64,000 nucleotides of DNA from Sandarakinorhabdus limnophila DSM 17366 (GTDB lineage: Bacteria > Pseudomonadota > Alphaproteobacteria > Sphingomonadales > Sphingomonadaceae). The stretch spans positions 124,001-188,000 of the forward strand of contig NZ_ATVO01000003.1 in assembly GCF_000420765.1 (NCBI RefSeq). Direction: 5' to 3'. The notes below the pieces were generated by a model, which had not been told where the DNA came from, did no database searches, and was given only the letters and a program-made list of their open reading frames with translations. Below are positions 9,156-18,047 of the stretch, piece by piece. Both the position numbers and the translations under genes were made by a program. Every line of letters starts with the position of its first letter. Within the stretch, counting starts at the first letter, position 1.

Positions 9156-9986
9156 GTGCCGCGATGGGTGAAGCTTGGTCTGGGGGTGATCGTCGCATCG
9201 CTGCTCGTGGTGGCCGGCGCCGCAGGCGGGTTGTGGTGGGCCGGACAGCAGCAATTGACGAAGGATCATGGCGCGCTGCCGTCAACGGTGGCGGGCGGGC
9301 CCGGTGATGCGGCGCTGGGCGCGCGCCTGGTGGGCGTTTATGGCTGCAACGGTTGCCACGGCAAGGCACTGGCCGGCGAAGACTTCTATGGCATCGTCGC
9401 GCCCAATCTGCGCCGCCGCGCCCGCGAGTGGACGCGCGAGGATTTCGCGCGCGCTGTGCGTCACGGTCTGCGCCCCGATGGCACCAGCATCAGTTGGGCA
9501 ATGCCAACCGAAATGTTTGCCGTCATGGCCGACAACGAAATTGCCGCCATTCACGCCCATCTGCGCCGCCTGCCGGCCGCCACAGATGCCCAGCCGATCA
9601 CGCTGAAACATCGTCTGTTCAAGGCCTATGTCGCCGCCACCGGCGAGTTGATCCCCAATGTCGTGCTCGTGCGGGCCACGGATGCTGGCCCTGCTGTTGC
9701 CCCGGCACCCGGTACGCCGGCATGGGGCCCCTATTTCACCCGGCTTGCCTGCGCGGAGTGTCACAATCACGGACTTGGCGGCACAGGCGGCGATACGCCT
9801 GCCTTGGCGGATGCCATCCAGGTTTATGACTGGCCAGCCTTTGTGCGGCTCACCACCACCGGCCGGCCGCCGGATGGACGCAAGTTGCGGTTGATGACGG
9901 GCGTGGGCCGGGAACGATTGGTGCACATGACCGACGCCGAACGCCGGGCGCTGTTCGATTATCTGAAGTCGCTCTTGCCGCCTTAA
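9156..9986 (+). CDS. Membrane-anchored di-haem cytochrome c
   Basis: The protein has 276 residues from GTG 9156. One N-terminal hydrophobic segment (about 7-30) acts as anchor or uncleaved signal. Two haem c attachment sites are visible: CNGCH at about 64-68 and CAECH at about 199-203, giving two cytochrome c domains facing the periplasm. Possible Met ligands follow each site (SWAMPTEM, LMTGVG). Similar proteins act as electron-transfer subunits of periplasmic dehydrogenases, but no dehydrogenase is adjacent. The 3' end overlaps the convergent MarR gene by four bases. Confidence 0.85.
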   Translation: MPRWVKLGLGVIVASLLVVAGAAGGLWWAGQQQLTKDHGALPSTVAGGPGDAALGARLVGVYGCNGCHGKALAGEDFYGIVAPNLRRRAREWTREDFARAVRHGLRPDGTSISWAMPTEMFAVMADNEIAAIHAHLRRLPAATDAQPITLKHRLFKAYVAATGELIPNVVLVRATDAGPAVAPAPGTPAWGPYFTRLACAECHNHGLGGTGGDTPALADAIQVYDWPAFVRLTTTGRPPDGRKLRLMTGVGRERLVHMTDAERRALFDYLKSLLPP

Positions 9987-10513
9987 CCCTGCAGCGCTTC
10001 CACCTGTGGGCGGTCAGCAGGCGGCACTAGGCCCATCAGCACGGCCCAGAAGCCGGAGACCGCCTGCTGCCCGGCTTCGCCATAGGCGCGCGCCATCGAT
10101 CGTTCCAGCTCGGTGAACAGTCGCGCTTCCAGTGCCGCGCCCGACGCCGTGAGGGTGAGCAGGCGCTGGCGGCGATCAGCCACGCCCACGCGCTGTTCGA
10201 CCAGTTCGCGGTGGCCCAGATCATTCAGCACCCGGCCCAGCGACTGCTTGGTGACGCCGAGCAGGCTGATGAGTTCCCCCACCGAAAGCCCCGGCCGACG
10301 CGCGATGAAATAGAGCGAACGGTGGTGGGCGCGACCCAGCCCCTGTGCTTCCAAAATCGCATCGGCACCCCGGATCATCGACGTGTAGCCGAAATAGAGC
10401 AGTTCAATGCCGCGCCGGATCTCGTCCTCGCGCAGGAACAGCGGCGAGGCCGGCGTCACCTTCAGGGGGGAGACGTGCGCCTGCGCGGCGGTTGCAGAAA
10501 TTGGGACAGTCAT
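9983..10513 (-). CDS. MarR-family regulator (PetP-like), divergent from ilvE
   Basis: The protein has 176 residues. The winged-helix core runs from about 60 to 130: GLSVGELISLLGVTKQSLGRVLNDLGHRELVEQRVG with the wing VADRRQRLLTLT. Flanking helices would form the dimer interface. It resembles PetP-type MarR proteins of Alphaproteobacteria, often encoded back to back with a branched-chain aminotransferase, as here with 141 bases between the two starts. It probably regulates itself and perhaps ilvE. The ligand is unknown. Confidence 0.85.
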   Translation of the reverse strand: MTVPISATAAQAHVSPLKVTPASPLFLREDEIRRGIELLYFGYTSMIRGADAILEAQGLGRAHHRSLYFIARRPGLSVGELISLLGVTKQSLGRVLNDLGHRELVEQRVGVADRRQRLLTLTASGAALEARLFTELERSMARAYGEAGQQAVSGFWAVLMGLVPPADRPQVEALQG

Positions 10514-10654
10514 GTTGACTTATCTGCCACAAAGGCTATGCCGACACAAGCGGGGCGCGCAATTCCCGGCAAGGCGGCGGTGGCCACACTGTTCGTTTGT
10601 TGCCGTGGCAGGGCGGCAAGCCTCACCATTGTTTCTGGGGACAGGGTTTCTGCC

Positions 10655-11566
10655 ATGACCGACGCTACCTTCGACGATCGCAACGGCTTCATCTGGATGG
10701 ATGGCGAACTGAAGCCCTGGCGCGAAGCCAATGTCCATATCCTCACCCACGGCCTGCACTATGCCAGCTCCGTGTTCGAAGGCGCGCGGGCCTATGGCGG
10801 CCATATCTATGCGCTGTCATTGCACTCACAGCGGCTGATCGACTCGGCCAATCTGATGGGCTTTCCGCTGCCGTGGAGCGTTGAAGAGATCGACGAGGCC
10901 TGCCGTCAGACGCTGGCCGCCAACGGCCTGACCAACGCCTATGTGCGGCCCGTCGCGTGGCGCGGCAGCGAGCAGATGGGCGTTTCGGCGCAGAAGACCA
11001 AGGCGCATCTCGCCGTCGCCACCTGGGAATGGGGGGCTTACTTTGGCCCGGAAGCGCTGAAGAAGGGCCTGCGCCTCAACATCGCGCCGTGGCGGCGGCC
11101 CGCGCCCTACACCGCGCCGGTGCGCGCCAAGGCGGCCGGCCTCTACATGATCTGCACGCTGTCCAAGCACGCCGCCGAAAACGCCGGCTATAACGATGCG
11201 ATGATGCTGGATTGGCGTGGGCAGGTGGCCGAAGCCACCGGGGCCAACATCTTCTTCTTCCAGAACGGCGAACTGCACACGCCCACCCCGGATTGTTTCC
11301 TGGATGGCATCACCCGCCGCAGCATCATCGCGCTGGCCCAGCGCCGCGGCATCAAGGTGGTGGAACGCGCAATCTGGCCGGAAGAACTGGCCAATTTTCA
11401 GGAAGCCTTCCTGACAGGCTCAGCCGCCGAAGTGACGCCGCTGGCCGAAATCGGTCCGTGGAATTTCCAGGTGGGCGAGGCGACCCTGCAATTGGCGCAG
11501 GATTACAGTGATCTCGTCCACGGCCGCATCACCGGCGTGGAGCCGGTGCCGTCAACGCAGCGGTGA
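10655..11566 (+). CDS. ilvE: Branched-chain amino-acid aminotransferase
   Basis: The protein has 303 residues from ATG 10655. This is a class IV PLP aminotransferase that transfers amino groups to the 2-oxoacids of leucine, isoleucine and valine. Family features are GFIWMDGELKPW, the substrate segment HGLHYASSVFEGARAY, the PLP lysine in RAKAAGLYMICTLSKH, and TEV-like loops later (TGSAAEVTPL). Length and motifs are normal. The gene is divergent from a MarR regulator, and its last 15 bases overlap the convergent glycosyltransferase gene. Confidence 0.93.
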   Translation: MTDATFDDRNGFIWMDGELKPWREANVHILTHGLHYASSVFEGARAYGGHIYALSLHSQRLIDSANLMGFPLPWSVEEIDEACRQTLAANGLTNAYVRPVAWRGSEQMGVSAQKTKAHLAVATWEWGAYFGPEALKKGLRLNIAPWRRPAPYTAPVRAKAAGLYMICTLSKHAAENAGYNDAMMLDWRGQVAEATGANIFFFQNGELHTPTPDCFLDGITRRSIIALAQRRGIKVVERAIWPEELANFQEAFLTGSAAEVTPLAEIGPWNFQVGEATLQLAQDYSDLVHGRITGVEPVPSTQR

Positions 11567-13288
11567 TGGCGGCAATTCGGGCCCCAACTTGATCACCAAA
11601 GTGCGCGGCCCGGCCGAGACGCCGTGGATTGCCCGAAAATCGCCAATGATCGTGCCGCCATCGATGAAGGCGCGATACACTGCCGCTTCCTGCGGATAGC
11701 GCGAAGCTTCGTTCAGCCAGCGGTCGGCATCGTGGATGATGGCATAATCGGCCCAGCAGCTGGCGATCCGGGCCGGATTTATGGTGCCAAGCACCAGTTT
11801 CTGTTTGCCTTTCTGGGCGCCGGCTGCATCGTCATAATTCACCTTGCCGGCCAGCAGGGCGCGGCCATCCACGCAGCCCACCGGCCCGAACGGGTAGCGG
11901 ATCGACCAATTGCCTTTGAGCAGTGGGAAGGCCAGCATTTCGACCGTGATGCGGCTGCCGGCCGGCACGTTGTTCAACATGAAGGCCACCGCGCGAGCCT
12001 GGGTGGGATTTCCGCGCGCCGTGCCGTCTTGCCAGGCAGACCAGGCCAAGGGGATGGACAGCGCGGTGCCGGCGGCTGCGACCAGCCAGCCGCTGCGCGC
12101 CCCCCTCACGGCGCGTGCGACTGCTGAAAGTGCCAGGCCGGCCAGCAATGACAGCATCGGCATTGGCAACACCAGCCAGCGTTGCCAGACATTGGTTTGG
12201 CTGCACAGCAGCGCCAGCAGGGCGACCGTCGGCAGCAGCAGGATCAGGACCACCGGCATGGCCCGGCGCTGCATGGCGAGGGCCGCGCCAACCGGGATCA
12301 GCAGCGCCGCCCAGCCCAGCCCGCGATCCCACAGCACGGCAAGATACCACAGAAATTTGTCCAGCCAGTTGCCGCCGGTGGCGCCGACATGCGCCGGTTG
12401 CACTTCGTTGATCAGCGCGGCCCACACATCCAAAGGCCGCAGCCACAGAGGCGGCATCAGCACGGCCATGGCCAACAGCATCGCACCCCCCAGCAGCAGC
12501 GCACCGCGCAGCCATTGTCGGCGATCCTGCCGCCAGGCCCAGATCCAGGCCGCCAGCGGAGCCAGGGCCAGCACGGCGCCGGGCCATTTGGTTGATACCG
12601 CCGTGCCCATCCAAAGCCCAGCGACGATCAGATCGCGGCGGCGGCCATGTTGCGCCACGCTCACGGATGCCAGCATGGCCAACAGGCTGAACAGGCTGAC
12701 CATGATGTCGGTTCGCACCAGGCTGGAAATTTCGCTGTGCAGCGGGCTGGCAGCCAGCAGCATGGCCGCCACCAGCCCGGCGGGGGCATCACCCAGCCGG
12801 GCGCCCAGCCGGGCAGTTGTGGCCATCACCGCCAGCGACAGCGCCACAATGGCCGTCCGGCCGGCCAGCACGATGGCTGAAGGGTCGGCATAAAGCTGGG
12901 TGGCAAATTCGCCCGTGGTGGCCCACAGCCCCGCCGCGCGGCCACCCAGAAACACCAGCAGATCGCAGGCGGCCAGCAGATACAGGGTGGTGATGCCGGG
13001 ATGCCCGAACCAGCCGGGCATCAGCGTCTGTTTGGCCAGCAGCTCAATGGCATTGATGATGAACAATGGCTCATCGGGATCATAGAGGCCGGGCAGGCCC
13101 TGGCCTATGCCATGGGTGCGTAGCAGGCCCGCCAGTAGAAATGCCATCAGCAGCCACCAGAGGCTGGCCGAGCGGCCTGGCGATGAAGAGGGTTTGGACG
13201 GCAAAATTGGATCCTGCAAGGGCCGGTGTTGGCGGCAGATGGGTGCCAGCGTGGACGAACTATTGACGCCGCCAGATGAAATTGACAA
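11552..13288 (-). CDS. Integral membrane glycosyltransferase, GT39/ArnT-like
   Basis: The protein has about 578 residues. A hydrophilic N-terminus is followed by roughly ten membrane spans and a C-terminal periplasmic domain. The first periplasmic loop carries YDPDEPLFI, the acidic D-E motif of GT-C enzymes that use polyprenyl-phosphate sugars. The next motif, SSLVRTDIMVSLFSLLAM, also fits. The only start giving the whole frame is TTG 13288; TTG 13219 is another option, so the N-terminus is uncertain. It probably adds a sugar to a lipid- or protein-linked acceptor and lies next to rfbF, at the edge of the polysaccharide island. Confidence 0.75.
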   Translation of the reverse strand: MSISSGGVNSSSTLAPICRQHRPLQDPILPSKPSSSPGRSASLWWLLMAFLLAGLLRTHGIGQGLPGLYDPDEPLFIINAIELLAKQTLMPGWFGHPGITTLYLLAACDLLVFLGGRAAGLWATTGEFATQLYADPSAIVLAGRTAIVALSLAVMATTARLGARLGDAPAGLVAAMLLAASPLHSEISSLVRTDIMVSLFSLLAMLASVSVAQHGRRRDLIVAGLWMGTAVSTKWPGAVLALAPLAAWIWAWRQDRRQWLRGALLLGGAMLLAMAVLMPPLWLRPLDVWAALINEVQPAHVGATGGNWLDKFLWYLAVLWDRGLGWAALLIPVGAALAMQRRAMPVVLILLLPTVALLALLCSQTNVWQRWLVLPMPMLSLLAGLALSAVARAVRGARSGWLVAAAGTALSIPLAWSAWQDGTARGNPTQARAVAFMLNNVPAGSRITVEMLAFPLLKGNWSIRYPFGPVGCVDGRALLAGKVNYDDAAGAQKGKQKLVLGTINPARIASCWADYAIIHDADRWLNEASRYPQEAAVYRAFIDGGTIIGDFRAIHGVSAGPRTLVIKLGPELPPSPLR

Positions 13289-13326
13289 GGCGTAGCGCAG
13301 CCTTTCAATTCAGGATATAACTCCAC

Positions 13327-14100
13327 ATGAAAACGGTTATTTTGGCCGGCGGCCTTGGCACTCGGTTGGGCGAGGAAACTAGCGTCCGCCCCAAGCCGAT
13401 GGTGGAAATCGGCGGCATGCCGATCCTGTGGCACATTCTTAAGATCTATTCCGCCGCCGGGTTGAATGATTTTATTATCTGCCTTGGTTACAAGGGCTAT
13501 GTGATCAAGGAGTTTTTTGCCAATTATTTCCTGCATACGGCCGATGTGACGATTGATCTGCGCGAGAACAGCATGGAAGTGCATCGCGCCCGCAGCGAGC
13601 CCTGGCGGATCACTATGGTGGAAACCGGAGCCGACACCATGACCGGCGGCCGGTTAAAGGCGGTGAAGGATTTCCTCACCCCTGGTGAGCCCTTTTGCTT
13701 CACTTATGGCGATGGCGTGGCCGATATCGATGTGGCCAAGCTTGTGGCCTTCCACAAGGCGCATGGCCGCAAGGCGACGATCACCGCCGTGGCCCCGCCC
13801 GGACGATTTGGGGCGCTCGAACTGTCGGAGAACAGCGAAGTGCTGCGCTTCAAGGAAAAGCCAGCCGGCGATGGCGGCCTGATCAACGGCGGGTTTTTCG
13901 TCGCCGATCCGTCGGTGGTTGATCTGATCGATGGCCCCTCTACCGTTTGGGAACAGGAACCGCTGGAAACGCTGGCGCACACCCGCGAACTGGTCGCCTA
14001 TCATCACCAGGGCTTCTGGCAACCGATGGACACGCTGCGCGACAAGCAGTATTTGGATGAACTTTGGCTGAAGAATAAGGCGCCGTGGAAATTGTGGTGA
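13327..14100 (+). CDS. rfbF: Glucose-1-phosphate cytidylyltransferase
   Basis: The protein has 257 residues. It makes CDP-glucose from glucose-1-phosphate and CTP, the entry step of CDP-dideoxyhexose synthesis. The nucleotidyltransferase signature AGGLGTRLGEET..RPKPMVEIGG.PILWHI is at the N-terminus, then FCFTYGDGVADID and the C-terminal GFWQPMDTLRDKQYLDELW, all typical of RfbF/DdhA. The partners rfbG and rfbH are about 12 kb away on the other strand, at the far end of the same island. The gene is divergent from the GT39-like gene with 38 bases between them. Confidence 0.95.
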   Translation: MKTVILAGGLGTRLGEETSVRPKPMVEIGGMPILWHILKIYSAAGLNDFIICLGYKGYVIKEFFANYFLHTADVTIDLRENSMEVHRARSEPWRITMVETGADTMTGGRLKAVKDFLTPGEPFCFTYGDGVADIDVAKLVAFHKAHGRKATITAVAPPGRFGALELSENSEVLRFKEKPAGDGGLINGGFFVADPSVVDLIDGPSTVWEQEPLETLAHTRELVAYHHQGFWQPMDTLRDKQYLDELWLKNKAPWKLW

Positions 14101-14147
14101 CATGCAGGCGGCACGCCCGTTCGGGCCAAGGCGGGGATGACGGTGAT

Positions 14148-15290
14148 ATGACGATTAAGCGGATAATTCAGGAACAGTTTGCGTGGACGGTGCAGAACCG
14201 GTCGGCTGATCGGCTGCAGGCGGAGATCCGCCGGCACGGCGTGCTGGTTTATGGCGCCGGCGGTTATGGGCGCCAGCTGGCCGCCACGCTGCGGCACCAC
14301 GGCTACACCGTGCAGGGCTTCATTGACAGCCATGCCCAGCCGGGACAGATCGTCGACGATTTGCCGGTGATGGGCACTGCTGCCATCGATGGCAGGCACG
14401 CCGCGCAGGCTGTGCTGGTGATGGCCATCAACAATTTCCGGACCGCGATCGATGATGTCGTAGCCTGGGCGCGCGCTATCGGCTTTGCCGAGATACTGTT
14501 CGTGCCCGAATTGCCGGATGTGGTCGATCCCGCGCTAGGCAACTACTGGCAAACCAGCCGTGCCCTGCCGGTCCAGCAGGCCGACTCCATCGCCCGTGTG
14601 GCTGCCCTGCTGGGCGATGAGGCCTCCGGCACGATCCTGGAGCAGCTCGTCGCCTATCGTATAACCGGCCGTCCGGAGGATCATCCAGCCGTTGACCGTG
14701 ATCGCCAGTATTTTCCGGCCGATCTGCCGATTGGCAGTGATGAAATCGTAGTGATCGACTGCGGAGCGTTTCCGGGTGATCTGCTGGAGACCGCGAACAA
14801 AGCTGGCGTCCACCTCGCCAAATGGTATGCGTTTGAACCTGACCGCCGGAATTTCCGCCACATGAGCGACTTCGTCCAGGCGCATGGCAGCGATCTGAGC
14901 GAGGTGGCGCTGTTTCCTTGTGGGGTGGGGGCGCAGACCGGCATAATGGGCTTTGCGGCCGGCAATGCCGATGCCTCGCGCGGCGTCGAGGCCGGCGTCC
15001 AGGTCGATGTCGAAACCGTGCCGGTGGTGCGTCTGGACGATGTGCTGACGCTTGATCGTCTCGACATGGTCAAGCTTGACATCGAGGGGTTCGAGGCGGG
15101 CGCGCTGGATGGTATGGCCGGGTTGCTGGGTCGGCACCGGCCGCGTATCGCGATCGCAGTCTATCACAAGCCGTCCGATCTGTGGGAACTGCCGCTGAAG
15201 ATCGATGCCATGCTGCCCGGCGGACGCTACGCGCTGCGCCAGCATGGCCACAACGGTTATGACACGGTGCTCTATGTCGACTGGGACTGA
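14148..15290 (+). CDS. FkbM-family methyltransferase with N-terminal Rossmann-like domain
   Basis: The protein has 380 residues from ATG 14148; an ATG at 14085 overlapping rfbF is less likely. Residues about 28-60 (VLVYGAGGYGRQLAATLRHHG) form a small nucleotide-binding-like domain often fused to sugar-modifying enzymes. The C-terminal half is an FkbM SAM methyltransferase: VVIDCGAFPGDLLE, YAFEPDRRNFRHM and DMVKLDIEGFEAGAL. It probably O-methylates a sugar of the polysaccharide. It follows rfbF after 47 bases and overlaps the convergent membrane gene by 19 bases. Confidence 0.8.
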   Translation: MTIKRIIQEQFAWTVQNRSADRLQAEIRRHGVLVYGAGGYGRQLAATLRHHGYTVQGFIDSHAQPGQIVDDLPVMGTAAIDGRHAAQAVLVMAINNFRTAIDDVVAWARAIGFAEILFVPELPDVVDPALGNYWQTSRALPVQQADSIARVAALLGDEASGTILEQLVAYRITGRPEDHPAVDRDRQYFPADLPIGSDEIVVIDCGAFPGDLLETANKAGVHLAKWYAFEPDRRNFRHMSDFVQAHGSDLSEVALFPCGVGAQTGIMGFAAGNADASRGVEAGVQVDVETVPVVRLDDVLTLDRLDMVKLDIEGFEAGALDGMAGLLGRHRPRIAIAVYHKPSDLWELPLKIDAMLPGGRYALRQHGHNGYDTVLYVDWD

Positions 15291-16669
15291 GCCCCGCTGC
15301 CGACTGGAGGCACCGGCGGGGCGACGCCGGGCAATAGCGGGGCGTCTCGGCGGAAGCGCCAGCGCCGGCGGTTGCCTTGGTGGCGGATGTCGCGCCAGAC
15401 ATCGTTGATCGTCGATGCCGACAGGGCGATGGCTATGGCGATCAGCATGCCTGGCCTCAGGAACATGCCCAGCCCGACGCCCATCTGCACCTCGACGAGG
15501 TGCCCTACGAAATAGCTGTTGCGAATGAAAGGCGGCACTTCTCCCACCGTTATGTCGCCCGGCATACACAGCAGATAACAGAGAATGATGGCAATCGGAC
15601 GTGCAATCCCGCGCCAGGGTTCCATGAACACCAGCAGGACGATGAGGATCTGGGTATAGCCGCCCGCCTCGGAGCTGATCAGTGCCATGGCCGTTCCCAG
15701 GAAGACAGCGCGGTGGGGAGACACGACTTCGGGGCGCAACCACGCCGCCGCCGCGGCGATCATGATGGCCATTTGCCCAAAGCGTACCAGCGCTGGGATG
15801 ACGAGAAGGCCGATTTCAGGGAGCTGACTGCCGACCGCAGAGGAGACCGGAAAGACATTCCCGTTCAGCAACGAAATCAATGGACCATAGGTAATTGAAT
15901 ACCAGATATCGAGAACCTGGCTGGCCTCGAACCCAGATGAATAACGGGTGATGTTGCTGATCAGCTGAATTGGACTACCCGTACCCAGCAGCAAATACGT
16001 CGCGACATAGACGCCGATGATAGCGATCAAGGCATTTTCCACCCAGCGCCAGCGGCGCTTGATCAGCAGAGCGATCACCGCACCGATCAGATAGACTTTG
16101 AAATTGACGGCCAATCCGGCGGCCAACCAGCGCAGCCGGGCCGAGCGGAGCAGGGGGCCGAAGGCAAGCAGGAAACAGGTGAACGTGAGAAGCAGAATGT
16201 TGCCGCGTTCCAGCGCGAACAACATGGGCATCCCGAGCGCCAGCGCGATCGTTCGCGGCACCATTGTGGCGCAATCGATCAGGTTCAAGGTCCGCGCGAT
16301 CAGCACGATGTTCAAGGCAAAGATCGCGTGAATTGCAACGATACCGAGCCAATCGCAATCGCGGATGGTCAACAGGTCGCTGACTATGGAGCTGCGTCCA
16401 TAGCAGGCGTCGATGCCAAGTGGGCGTATCACCACGAAGGACAGCGGTGGGTAAATGGTGCCCCAGACATTGTATGCGCCGGGATCGCGTGACCAATAGG
16501 CTGTGTTGAACCAGTCCATCCAAGAATCGGAAGGTTCATAGAAGAATGGTTGGGGCAGATAGCCGTATTCGTACAGATTCCAGCCTGCGCGGACCAGCAG
16601 TAGCAAGATGGCGAACGACAGGGCGATCTCCACCCAGCGTCCGTTGCGGCGGGCCCGGCTCGCGGTCAT
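15272..16669 (-). CDS. Polytopic membrane protein, GT87/DUF2029-like (GtrC position)
   Basis: The protein has 465 residues and about ten membrane spans. It has an N-terminal EPSDSWMDWFNTAYWSRDP loop and a LERGNILLLTFTCFLLAF segment. The topology and ERGN motif resemble GT87/DUF2029 polyprenyl-phosphate-dependent glycosyltransferases. It is the last gene of the leftward operon and overlaps gtrA-like by four bases. It occupies the position of a serotype-specific GtrC that moves a sugar from the bactoprenol carrier to the polymer. The acceptor and sugar cannot be deduced. Confidence 0.65.
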   Translation of the reverse strand: MTASRARRNGRWVEIALSFAILLLLVRAGWNLYEYGYLPQPFFYEPSDSWMDWFNTAYWSRDPGAYNVWGTIYPPLSFVVIRPLGIDACYGRSSIVSDLLTIRDCDWLGIVAIHAIFALNIVLIARTLNLIDCATMVPRTIALALGMPMLFALERGNILLLTFTCFLLAFGPLLRSARLRWLAAGLAVNFKVYLIGAVIALLIKRRWRWVENALIAIIGVYVATYLLLGTGSPIQLISNITRYSSGFEASQVLDIWYSITYGPLISLLNGNVFPVSSAVGSQLPEIGLLVIPALVRFGQMAIMIAAAAAWLRPEVVSPHRAVFLGTAMALISSEAGGYTQILIVLLVFMEPWRGIARPIAIILCYLLCMPGDITVGEVPPFIRNSYFVGHLVEVQMGVGLGMFLRPGMLIAIAIALSASTINDVWRDIRHQGNRRRWRFRRDAPLLPGVAPPVPPVGSGAQSQST

Positions 16670-17085
16670 GGCGCTCCAACCCTGAACACCAGCCGCTTGA
16701 GCACGAGGAAGTTGACCAGAGAGACGATCAACGCCGTGGCAATCCCCGCCACATAGGGAGACGGGATCACGCGCGAGAGCCCGTAGAGAACGGCCAGATT
16801 GAGCAAATAGGCGCCGAGGTAGGATAGCAGGAAGCGAGCTTTCGCCGGTCGCGCCGTCCGGAAGACGTGGCGAGAATATGTGAAGTAATTGAAGGTCGTC
16901 CCCACGACGTGGGACAGCGCCTGGGCCAGGAACAGATTCAAACCCAGCCAGACGAGCAATGCATAGAAGGAAATGCCAAACAGCGTGTTGATGATGGCAG
17001 CCTGGTAAAAGCGTACAGCCAGTTGCACTTGGCTCCAGGAGATACGTTGGCGCAGCTCGGCGAGCAGGCCGCCGTCGCTCGACAT
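16666..17085 (-). CDS. GtrA-like flippase
   Basis: The protein has 139 residues from ATG 17085 and four membrane helices. Features of the GtrA family are FYQAAIINTLFGISFYALLVW, the THxxGTxxNYFxxRxxVF-like segment (SHVVGTTFNYFTYSRHVF) and LVNFLVLKRLVF at the end. GtrA proteins are thought to move bactoprenol-linked sugars across the inner membrane. Start and stop are fused to the neighbours: TGATG with the GT2 gene upstream and a four-base overlap downstream. That places it in a GtrB-GtrA-GtrC-like module. Confidence 0.85.
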   Translation of the reverse strand: MSSDGGLLAELRQRISWSQVQLAVRFYQAAIINTLFGISFYALLVWLGLNLFLAQALSHVVGTTFNYFTYSRHVFRTARPAKARFLLSYLGAYLLNLAVLYGLSRVIPSPYVAGIATALIVSLVNFLVLKRLVFRVGAP

Positions 17086-18047
17086 CAGTGACCGCCGATG
17101 TCGCTGAAGTTTATCCGTTCGCGTTCGACAACCAGCGGGGTTCGCCGGGTCCGCTCGGAGATGATGCGTATATTGTCTCCCAGCAACCCGAGGAAGCCGA
17201 ACAGCAGCGCAAACTGGAACTGGATAACAGACGCTATGAACCAACTGGCAATGGGGCGTCCGTCCAAATAAGCGATAAGCCCGCCCAGCAACATGAGCAG
17301 TGTCAGCAGGATGCCCAAGGCGCCGATGTACAGGGGCAGGCGCAGCAGCTTCTTTGACGATCCAGCCAGCGCCGACATGGCGAAATCAAAAAGCGCCCAG
17401 AAGTTGTTTTTGGAAGCGCCGCCGGCCCGGGGCGGCCGTTCATAAGGGATCGTCTCAAGGCGGAAACCGGTTTCGACCAGCATGCCGCGGAAAAAGGGTT
17501 CAGGCTCGGCCAAACCCCGCGTGGCATCGACCACGCGCATGTCGTACAGGCCAAAACCGGTGGCCTGCGGAATGATCGCGTAATCGCCGAACCTGTTGGC
17601 CAACGTGTAGGACAACTTGCGGAAGGCGCTATGGATAACGGTGACCTTTTCCGCCTGCCTCACCCCCAACACGATATCTACCCCGGCGCGCCAGCGCTCG
17701 ATGAACCGGGGGATCATTTCGGGAGGGTCCTGAAAATCTGCACACAGACCGATGACCGCGCGGCCGTTGGCTTGATAGATGGCGTGGGTGGGAGAACGCA
17801 TCTGGCCAAAATTTCGGCTGTTGACGATCAGTTTGACTCGCGTATCTGCGGCACACAGCCGCCTGATGATTGCTACAGTGGTATCGGTCGAGGCATTGTC
17901 GATGAATATGATCTCAAAGCTAACGCCCGCCGATTCGAGTTCGGTCACGGCTGCCGCGCAGATAGCGGCGGCGTTGTCCTCCTCGTTGTAGCAGGGGATA
18001 ACAACTGAGATCTCGGGTCGACCGGCCACAGCAGCATACACGTTCAT
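17085..18047 (-). CDS. Family 2 glycosyltransferase, GtrB/DPM1-like, with two C-terminal membrane spans
   Basis: The protein has 320 residues from ATG 18047; upstream in-frame sequence is not protein-like. The GT-A nucleotide-sugar domain has SVVIPCYNEEDN, FIDNASTDTT and the DxD-type CADFQDPPEM. Two membrane helices follow (about 233-255 and 268-290). This layout matches GtrB, which loads a sugar onto polyprenyl phosphate at the cytoplasmic face. The start overlaps the Wzz-like stop (ATGA) and the stop touches gtrA-like (TGATG), so all are translationally coupled. Confidence 0.88.
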   Translation of the reverse strand: MNVYAAVAGRPEISVVIPCYNEEDNAAAICAAAVTELESAGVSFEIIFIDNASTDTTVAIIRRLCAADTRVKLIVNSRNFGQMRSPTHAIYQANGRAVIGLCADFQDPPEMIPRFIERWRAGVDIVLGVRQAEKVTVIHSAFRKLSYTLANRFGDYAIIPQATGFGLYDMRVVDATRGLAEPEPFFRGMLVETGFRLETIPYERPPRAGGASKNNFWALFDFAMSALAGSSKKLLRLPLYIGALGILLTLLMLLGGLIAYLDGRPIASWFIASVIQFQFALLFGFLGLLGDNIRIISERTRRTPLVVERERINFSDIGGH

